From Gillisella vitis (GTDB lineage: Bacteria > Pseudomonadota > Alphaproteobacteria > Rhizobiales > Rhizobiaceae): DNA of 64,000 nt. The first letter of the stretch is position 1. The number at the start of each line of letters is the position of its first letter. The stretch is taken from the NCBI RefSeq assembly GCF_014204625.1, contig NZ_JACHLU010000006.1, positions 1 to 64,000 of the forward strand, in the 5' to 3' direction. Positions 57,525 through 64,000 of this stretch are shown here, one piece after another. The notes beneath the pieces were generated by a model. That model was not told where the DNA came from and did not search any database. It saw only the letters and a program-made list of their open reading frames with translations. A program made the position numbers and the translations under genes.

Positions 57525-59309
57525 TTATTCTCCCGCCAAAAGAGTTCGTGCAAGCGCAAGGCTTGCTGCACCGCCTGTCACCGTCTGTTTCAGACTTGCG
57601 GTTTCTGCCAGCATGTTTTCAGCCGCAAAGCGGCACAGCGCAACAGGATGCCCCTGATGATGGGCCACATCCACCAAGGCCCCCTTGGCCAGATAGGCCC
57701 CCGTGAGGGTCAGGCCAAACAGCCGGAGATAGGGGGTCGCACCAGCCAGCGCCTCCACCTGTGCACTCTCACCAAGACGGGCCAGCAACCATTCCGTTGC
57801 CTCTTCCAGATCCTTGATGGAAGACAGCAGCCGCATGGCAGTTTCACCAAAGCCGTCCTGAGGGGAAGCGTCCACCGCAACAGCAATGGCTTTCAACTCC
57901 TGGATAAAGCCACGCACCTGCGCGCCATTCGATTGCGGCAGTTTGCGCATCACCAGATCGATGGCCTGAATACCGTTGGTGCCTTCATAAATCGGCGCAA
58001 TCCGCACATCGCGCAACAGACGCGCCGCACCTGTTTCTTCAATAAAGCCCATGCCGCCATGCACCTGAATACCCATGGAGGCAACATCCACACCAATATC
58101 GGTGGCAAAGCTCTTGGCAATCGGCGTCAGAAGGGCTGCGCGCTCCTGCCAGTGTTTCGCATCATCTCCATCCGTGTGATGGCTCATATCAATGGCGTAG
58201 GCGCATGAATAGCAAATGGCGCGCGCCCCTTGCGTCAGCGCTTTCATTGTCACCAGCGTGCGCGCCACGTCCGGGTGCTCTATAATCGGGCTCATGCCTG
58301 CGCCTGTCCAGCCGGGAGCTTTGCCTTGCGTACGCTCCCTGGCATATTGAATGGCTTTCTGGGTGGCGGCTTCGGCAATGGCCACGCCCTGCATCCCAAC
58401 GGCCAGACGCGCATTGTTCATCATGGTGAACATGCAGGCCAGACCCTTGTTTTCCTCGCCAATCACATAGCCAATGGCACCCGGCTCATCACCAAAGCGG
58501 CCATCGCCATAAATCATCGTGCAGGTCGGTGAGCCGTGAATACCCAGCTTATGCTCCAGCGAGTGGCAGAACAGGTCATTGCGCGCGCCCAGCGAGCCAT
58601 CGTCATTGACCAGAAATTTCGGCACCAGAAACAGCGAAATCCCACGGGTGCCGGCAGGCGCATCAGGAAGGCGCGCCAGCACCAGATGAATGATATTCTC
58701 GGTGGCGTCATGTTCGCCCCAGGTGATGTAAATCTTCTGGCCAAAAATCCGATAGCTGCCATCATCTTTGCGCTCGGCGCGGGTTTTCATCACCCCCAGA
58801 TCGGAGCCTGCATGGGGCTCAGTGAGGTTCATGCTGGCCATCCACGCGCCGGAGACCATCTTATGCAGATATTTTTCTTTCAAGGCGTCGCTGCCATGGG
58901 CTGCGAGCGCCTCCGCCGCCCCCATGGTCAACACAGGCCCCAGCGTGAAGGCCATGGAGCTGGAATTCCACATTTCCAGGGCAGCAACATTGAGAAGGTG
59001 CGGCAGCTCCTGCCCGCCATAATGTTCTTCGGCCGCCAGCCCGTTCCAGCCACCCTCGGCCCAGCGGCGATAGAGATCGGCCCAGCCATCGGGCAGCGTG
59101 ACCACGCCATTGCTCAGCCGTGCGCCTTGCCGATCACCAATCACAGCCAGCGGCGCAATTTCCTGTGCGGCGAAACGGCCAGCCTCATCTAAAATAGCAT
59201 CGACCAGATCTTCTGACAGATCGCCGAACCGCCCCTCTTCCAGCGCCGTCGCCATGCCGGCCACATGTTTGAGCGTAAAGGCTATTTGGTCAACAGGCGC
59301 TTTGTACAT
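57525..59309 (-). CDS. Acyl-CoA dehydrogenase
   Basis: A 594-aa FAD enzyme of the longer acyl-CoA dehydrogenase group with a C-terminal extension. NLTEPHAGSDLG binds FAD, and the catalytic Glu is in IAPIYEGTNGIQ. QVHGGMGFIEETGAARLLRD is typical. It carries out the first step of beta-oxidation or of branched-chain acyl-CoA breakdown. GGAGGAG lies just before the ATG. Cotranscribed with the enoyl-CoA hydratase. A LiuR-like operator lies 44 bases upstream. Confidence 0.95.
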   Translation of the reverse strand: MYKAPVDQIAFTLKHVAGMATALEEGRFGDLSEDLVDAILDEAGRFAAQEIAPLAVIGDRQGARLSNGVVTLPDGWADLYRRWAEGGWNGLAAEEHYGGQELPHLLNVAALEMWNSSSMAFTLGPVLTMGAAEALAAHGSDALKEKYLHKMVSGAWMASMNLTEPHAGSDLGVMKTRAERKDDGSYRIFGQKIYITWGEHDATENIIHLVLARLPDAPAGTRGISLFLVPKFLVNDDGSLGARNDLFCHSLEHKLGIHGSPTCTMIYGDGRFGDEPGAIGYVIGEENKGLACMFTMMNNARLAVGMQGVAIAEAATQKAIQYARERTQGKAPGWTGAGMSPIIEHPDVARTLVTMKALTQGARAICYSCAYAIDMSHHTDGDDAKHWQERAALLTPIAKSFATDIGVDVASMGIQVHGGMGFIEETGAARLLRDVRIAPIYEGTNGIQAIDLVMRKLPQSNGAQVRGFIQELKAIAVAVDASPQDGFGETAMRLLSSIKDLEEATEWLLARLGESAQVEALAGATPYLRLFGLTLTGAYLAKGALVDVAHHQGHPVALCRFAAENMLAETASLKQTVTGGAASLALARTLLAGE

Positions 59310-59352
59310 CGTAATCTCCTCCCTCTCCCGATTTTGGCATAGCCTATTGATT

Positions 59353-59368
59353 TTTACGTAAACGTCAA
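59353..59368 (-). promoter_or_regulatory. LiuR-like operator upstream of the acyl-CoA dehydrogenase gene
   Basis: In the direction of the gene the site reads TTGACGTTTACGTAAA, one base from TTGACGTTAACGTAAA, the LiuR-type (MerR family) box that I recall for branched-chain amino-acid and acyl-CoA catabolism genes. Wider dyad symmetry TTGA...TCAA extends over 22 bases. No LiuR gene is in the window. Confidence 0.5.
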
Positions 59369-59505
59369 GATTTCACAACACGAAGAGAAGGTTGATCCAG
59401 ACGTCACAATAACGGCATATAGACGGAATGTTGTTTGATCTGGCAATCACCCTTGCTTGCAAATATCAATGACTATCCTTGATTGTCTTCAGGAGCCTGC
59501 CAACC

Positions 59506-60501
59506 ATGCTGACCACGCCCGGCACCATTCCCGGTCTTGTCTGGGCCTATCATATTGACCAGACAAACCGAACCGCCACACGCCTGCCGATGGAGGTTTC
59601 AAGCGACGGGCTTTTGCCTGAAACGGGTTTTATCTGGCTACACCTGAATCTGGCCGATGGCCGGGTTCCGGCTTTTCTCGAACAGTTTGACGGCCTGACC
59701 GAGGCTGCACGCTCTGCCCTGATAAACCATGAGCACCACGCCGCCCTCTCGGTGGATGAGCAGTTGATTCACGGCACATTGGTGGATTTTCAGCGCGAAT
59801 TTGACTCAACCACCCGTGACATTGGCTGGTTGCATTTTGCCCTCTCGGATCGCTTCATCATCACCACGCGGCTGCAACCGATCCGTTCGGTGGATCTGTT
59901 GCGGGCATCACTTGAGAAAAACCCGGCCAAATTTCGTTCTCCCCTGCATGTGTATGAAGTTCTGGTGGCCGAATCCCAACGCGGCATCATGGCGCTGGTG
60001 GTGGAATTGATGGATGAAATCAACCGCATTGAAGATGTGGTCTATGATGAGGATCTGCGCGACGAGCGCACCCAGCTTGCCCCTTTGCGCCGGGTGATTG
60101 TGCGGCTGCATCGGCATTTGCGCGGCATGTTGAGCCTGCTGCGCCGGGCGGCAGCGGCCGACGATGATGAAATGCCCGAAGGTTTTGAAGATGTGGCCAC
60201 CCGCCTCACCAGTCGGCTGGAGGCCGCCGACCATGATGTCTACGCCCTGCATGAGCGCGCCCGCCTGCTGCACGAAGAAATCGACAGCAAGCTGTCATCG
60301 GAGACCAACCGCCATCTTTACGTGCTCTCGCTGATGACTGCTTTTTTATTGCCACCGTCGCTGGTGACAGGCTTTTTTGGCATGAACACCTCACACCTGC
60401 CCTTTACCAGCGGGCCGGAAGGCTCCGCCTATGCCATAGCCTTCATTATCGGCTCGATCCTGATTGCCTGGCTGATCCTGCGGCGGGCGAAAATTCTTTG
60501 A
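59506..60501 (+). CDS. CorA-family (ZntB-like) divalent-cation transporter
   Basis: A 331-aa protein with a large cytoplasmic funnel domain and two C-terminal helices. The signature GMN is present in TGFFGMNTSHLPF. ZntB-type proteins often transport zinc, CorA types magnesium; the N-terminal domain looks more like ZntB, but this is not decisive. AGGAG lies ten bases before the ATG. Single gene. Confidence 0.9.
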   Translation: MLTTPGTIPGLVWAYHIDQTNRTATRLPMEVSSDGLLPETGFIWLHLNLADGRVPAFLEQFDGLTEAARSALINHEHHAALSVDEQLIHGTLVDFQREFDSTTRDIGWLHFALSDRFIITTRLQPIRSVDLLRASLEKNPAKFRSPLHVYEVLVAESQRGIMALVVELMDEINRIEDVVYDEDLRDERTQLAPLRRVIVRLHRHLRGMLSLLRRAAAADDDEMPEGFEDVATRLTSRLEAADHDVYALHERARLLHEEIDSKLSSETNRHLYVLSLMTAFLLPPSLVTGFFGMNTSHLPFTSGPEGSAYAIAFIIGSILIAWLILRRAKIL

Positions 60502-60511
60502 AACAACAGCA

Positions 60512-60538
60512 AAACGCCCGGCACAAGGCCGGGCGTTT
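60512..60538. terminator. Bidirectional terminator between corA-like and BA14K genes
   Basis: AAACGCCCGGC pairs with GCCGGGCGTTT over a 5-base loop. Its ends are A-rich and T-rich, so it can terminate both convergent genes. Confidence 0.75.
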
Positions 60539-60557
60539 GAATGGGAACATTTGCTGA

Positions 60558-61064
60558 TCAATAGTAAGGCGACAGGCACTGCTGGCGATAACCACTATAG
60601 GTCACAAACGTATTGCTATAGGCATCATAGGAGCGATAGCGTGCTTCACACCATTGATAATGGCGGGGGTTGACGCCATTGCCACCGCGGGGAACCGGGG
60701 CCGGTCCGGGCTGTGAGGCAATGGCTCCGCCAATCAACGCACCTGCGGCAAAGGCTGCCAGCGGATACCAATGGCCGTCATGATGGCGGCGGTAATGGGG
60801 GCGCGGACGGTCATAGCCGCGATAGCCGCGGTAATAACCAGGACCACCACGATCATAATACCGGCCTTCACCGCGCCACTGCACCTGTACAACCGGCGAT
60901 GCCGTTTGCACATCAGGCCCAAATCCGGCCATAGGGCCTGTGCTTGGCCCAGTGAGTGGCCCAGTGATTGGCCCAGTGATTGGCATTGCCTGTGCTGCGG
61001 CAAACGAGCTTGCCAAAACAGCCAAAGCCGTTCCGGCCACTGCCAAACGCTTCATCATCGCCAT
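60558..61064 (-). CDS. BA14K family secreted protein
   Basis: A 168-aa protein with a signal peptide (AVAGTALAVLASSFAAAQA), a PITGP/PLTGP/PSTGP repeat stretch (about 28-45), an Arg/Tyr/Gly-rich middle (YYDRGGPGYYRGYRGYDR), a glycine-rich hydrophobic segment (about 106-120) and the C-terminal BA14K module HYQWCEARYRSYDAYSNTFV...GYRQQC with two Cys residues. The family was first seen as a Brucella immunoreactive antigen; the role in rhizobia is not known. GGAGG precedes the ATG at 61064. Confidence 0.88.
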   Translation of the reverse strand: MAMMKRLAVAGTALAVLASSFAAAQAMPITGPITGPLTGPSTGPMAGFGPDVQTASPVVQVQWRGEGRYYDRGGPGYYRGYRGYDRPRPHYRRHHDGHWYPLAAFAAGALIGGAIASQPGPAPVPRGGNGVNPRHYQWCEARYRSYDAYSNTFVTYSGYRQQCLSPYY

Positions 61065-61468
61065 GATCTAAACCTCCACGAACCATCAGATAAACTGCCA
61101 CTACGGCTTTTCAGATCAAAGCATACAAAAAGGCAGATGAACCTGAAATTAATAGTTTCTAACCTTACAATCATGTGGGGATTGCAGCACCAGTTTCAAG
61201 AGTAAGATTCAGGGGCCGCCTTACCCGCAGCACAACTGGACACGTGATGATCTCAAGGCAAGCCTCGCGTAATCCATCACGCCTATGGTGTTGCTTGAGG
61301 TTTGAGTGTGCCGGTTTGAATGTATTGACCCAAATGAAGGCAAAAGCCGGTTTTGGATACATCAATGCATAAACACGACATGATCTGCCACTGCCCATGT
61401 CCTGCACACATGACATTTCGGGCCTATATTGTGATTTCTGTTGCGTGCATTGCATGGAGAGTTTGCCA
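61065..61468. other. Intergenic region between BA14K and the uncharacterised 201-aa gene
   Basis: About 400 bases between divergent genes. No credible gene or recognised site other than the presumed promoters. Confidence 0.45.
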
Positions 61469-62074
61469 ATGTCCAGATTGAGATATTTTGCCGTCCCGAA
61501 TGCATTGGCGCTTGTGAAAAAGCGTATCAAAAACAATCACACCGAATTTTTGCGCACAGGCCGGATCATCCGCCAGCAGGATGACTGGCTGGCCGACGAG
61601 AAGCGCTATCTGACGCATGAGGAAGTGGCAGCCCGCACCGCCAAACGGCTGGAAGCGGCTGGCGAAACCACCTATGAGCGCCTGAACGCAGCCCATCGCG
61701 CCATTCAGTTTCCCAAGGCGATTTTCCAGAAGACATTGAGCGACATTCCGCATCTGGGCTATTGCCATGTGACTGCAGCGCGGACCAGTTTTGCCAATTA
61801 CGCTGACGTGAAATGGTCGTTCTATATTGCCAATTTCAACGCAGAGATTGGCGGGGAAGACAGCTTTTTCGAGCATATCACCCCGCACTATGGCCGCATG
61901 TATTTTGCGGTTGCGCTCAAGCCTGATCAGGAAAAGCGTCAGATGGCAATTGACCGCTCGATCCGCGAGGATGGCCTGCTGTTTCGCACCACAGACCCGA
62001 AAGTCGCGCTGAAAAACGTGCTGATGCTGGGTGCAAAAAATCCGACTCTGCGCCAGATTATTGCCGGGATTTAA
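61469..62074 (+). CDS. Uncharacterised 201-aa protein (possibly DUF6656)
   Basis: No catalytic motif is recognised. It is basic and soluble, with a conserved-looking centre (RTGRIIRQQDDWLADEKRYLTHEEVAARTAKRL; IFQKTLSDIPHLGYCHVTAARTSFANYADVKWSFYIANF). I believe similar proteins, perhaps called DUF6656, occur in other Rhizobiaceae, but this is from memory. GGAGA lies eight bases before the ATG at 61469; a start at 61454 is possible. Confidence 0.65.
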   Translation: MSRLRYFAVPNALALVKKRIKNNHTEFLRTGRIIRQQDDWLADEKRYLTHEEVAARTAKRLEAAGETTYERLNAAHRAIQFPKAIFQKTLSDIPHLGYCHVTAARTSFANYADVKWSFYIANFNAEIGGEDSFFEHITPHYGRMYFAVALKPDQEKRQMAIDRSIREDGLLFRTTDPKVALKNVLMLGAKNPTLRQIIAGI

Positions 62075-62093
62075 ATCCCGGCAACATCAAGTG

Positions 62094-63176
62094 TTACGCC
62101 TCGATCTCGACATCGCCGATTGGCCGGGAGCAGCAGGCCAGAATATAGCCTTCCTCGATTTCCTCATCGAGAATGCCGCCGTTATGGGCCATCTCGACAT
62201 CCCCGGACAGTTTCATCACCCGGCAGGTGCCGCACAGGCCGGATTCGCACGCCGCACCAATGCGCACACCAACCGAGCGAGCGGCCTGAAGCACGGTAAA
62301 GCCCGGCTCGCACAGGGCATCCTTGCCCGCCATGGTGAAGGAGACCTTGTTGGGCGTTACATCGCCTGAAGGATCGGCCACCACCACCGGCATGGCAGGG
62401 GCCACGGGCTGGAAGGTTTCCTCATGGTAGCGGCTCATATCAAACCCGGCACCGGCCAAGGATTCGCGCACCGTGGCCATGAACGGCTCCGGCCCGCAGC
62501 AAAACACCGTGCGATCGAGAAAATCCGGGGCCAGCAGGCCAATCTTGGCCTTGTCAATAAAGCCACGCAGGCCGGACCATAACTGTGAGCGCTGCAATTG
62601 CTCAACAATAAAGCCCAACTGGAAAAATGGCAGATAGCGCGCCTTATATTCCAGCTCCCAGCGGAAGATAATATCATCCGGCGAGCGGGCGCAGTGGATG
62701 AAGGCAATGTCACTATCGGGCTGGCGGTCGGCCATATCACGGGTCATCGACATCATCGGCGTAATGCCGGAGCCTGCCGAGATAAACAGATATTTTTCAC
62801 CGGGATGTTTGACGTAAGAAAAATCACCCAGCGGGCCAATGGCCTTGATTTTCATGCCGGGTTTCAGATTGTCAAACATCCAGCGGGTGCCGATGCTGTC
62901 TTTCTGCGCCTTCACCGTCACCGCCACCGTATAGGGCCGTGATGGGCTGGACGACAGCGTATAGGTGCGCAACACCGGCTCGGGCCCCACCGGCAATTCC
63001 AGCGTGACAAACTGGCCGGGCAGATAGCGGAACCAATGTTCCGGGTGATCCGGCTTGAAGGTGAAGGTCATCACATCCGGGGCTTCCGGGGTCCATGCCA
63101 CACATTCCAGCAGATGGGTGCGGTCAGACCACGGGCGCATTTCATCGACGTGTTTGTAAGACTTCTCAATCGCCAT
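62094..63176 (-). CDS. gbcB: Glycine betaine demethylase reductase subunit (GbcB type)
   Basis: A 360-aa FNR-like reductase: FAD site RTYTLSSSPSRPYT, NAD site FISAGSGITPMMSM and CCGPEPFM, then a C-terminal plant-type [2Fe-2S] domain with CESGLCGTCRVMK and a last Cys in ILACC. It supplies electrons to the Rieske oxygenase encoded 17 bases upstream in the operon. GbcAB removes methyl groups from glycine betaine; related systems act on stachydrine or carnitine, so the substrate is not certain. Confidence 0.85.
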   Translation of the reverse strand: MAIEKSYKHVDEMRPWSDRTHLLECVAWTPEAPDVMTFTFKPDHPEHWFRYLPGQFVTLELPVGPEPVLRTYTLSSSPSRPYTVAVTVKAQKDSIGTRWMFDNLKPGMKIKAIGPLGDFSYVKHPGEKYLFISAGSGITPMMSMTRDMADRQPDSDIAFIHCARSPDDIIFRWELEYKARYLPFFQLGFIVEQLQRSQLWSGLRGFIDKAKIGLLAPDFLDRTVFCCGPEPFMATVRESLAGAGFDMSRYHEETFQPVAPAMPVVVADPSGDVTPNKVSFTMAGKDALCEPGFTVLQAARSVGVRIGAACESGLCGTCRVMKLSGDVEMAHNGGILDEEIEEGYILACCSRPIGDVEIEA

Positions 63177-63193
63177 GGTCTGCCAATAATCCC

Positions 63194-64000
<807 letters not shown>

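Overview
The window looks like a chromosome segment of a Rhizobiaceae alphaproteobacterium (Agrobacterium/Allorhizobium/Rhizobium group). The evidence is gene content and order: a ctaC-ctaD-ctaB-small gene-ctaG-ctaE-DUF983-SURF1-DUF1304-ispH run with thrB-rnhA beyond it, bioMNY, BA14K, IalB and DUF1344 proteins, and several dispersed palindromic intergenic repeats of the kind seen in rhizobia. No rRNA or tRNA gene and no CRISPR array was seen.

Layout. 1-8.1 kb: the tail of an IS5-type transposase at the left edge, yqgE, a DsbD-N-like secreted protein, a peroxiredoxin, a zinc ABC transporter (aztABC type) led by a 46-codon membrane-protein gene and a Zur-like dyad, then rnhA-thrB and a TacAT-type toxin-antitoxin pair wedged between thrB and ispH. 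8.1-16.2 kb: one long minus-strand respiratory block (aa3 cytochrome c oxidase subunits and assembly factors, ending in ispH). 16.6-25.8 kb: IalB, TldD, HAD phosphatase, MazG-like protein, D-Ala-D-Ala carboxypeptidase with SPOR domain, soxR with a clear SoxR operator and divergent MFS pump, polysaccharide deacetylase, pdxH and a small lipoprotein. 26.2-38.6 kb: a J-domain protein, fabI, a histidine phosphatase, a repeat cluster, DUF1344, a PAS/GGDEF/EAL protein, aroC, ribB, a deoxyribosyltransferase-like gene, an orphan 104-aa gene and a MerR-cupin pair. 38.6-41.6 kb: an acquired-looking EcoRII-type restriction-modification cassette (dcm-like methylase, vsr, EcoRII-type nuclease) with overlapping reading frames and lower GC than its neighbours. 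41.7-64 kb: an AlkZ/YcaQ-type glycosylase, agmatinase, biotin uptake bioMNY, thioesterase, histone-deacetylase-like amidohydrolase, xseB, dxs, two chemoreceptors flanking tlyA and an rRNA methyltransferase, an acyl-CoA dehydrogenase/enoyl-CoA hydratase pair with a LiuR-like operator, a CorA transporter, BA14K, an uncharacterised protein, and a GbcAB-type betaine demethylase running off the right edge.

Most of the window is ordinary core genome. The accessory signals are the restriction-modification cassette, the toxin-antitoxin pair that breaks a conserved gene order, and the composite palindromic repeats at about 2.35-2.59, 29.1-29.7 and 49.9 kb. I found no clearly new multi-gene system. The observations most worth following are the 46-codon gene coupled to the zinc transporter, the composite repeats, the exact fit of one chemoreceptor to the amino-acid dCache motif, the degenerate RibA half of RibB, and the orphan 37.2-kb gene with competing hairpins at its 3' end.
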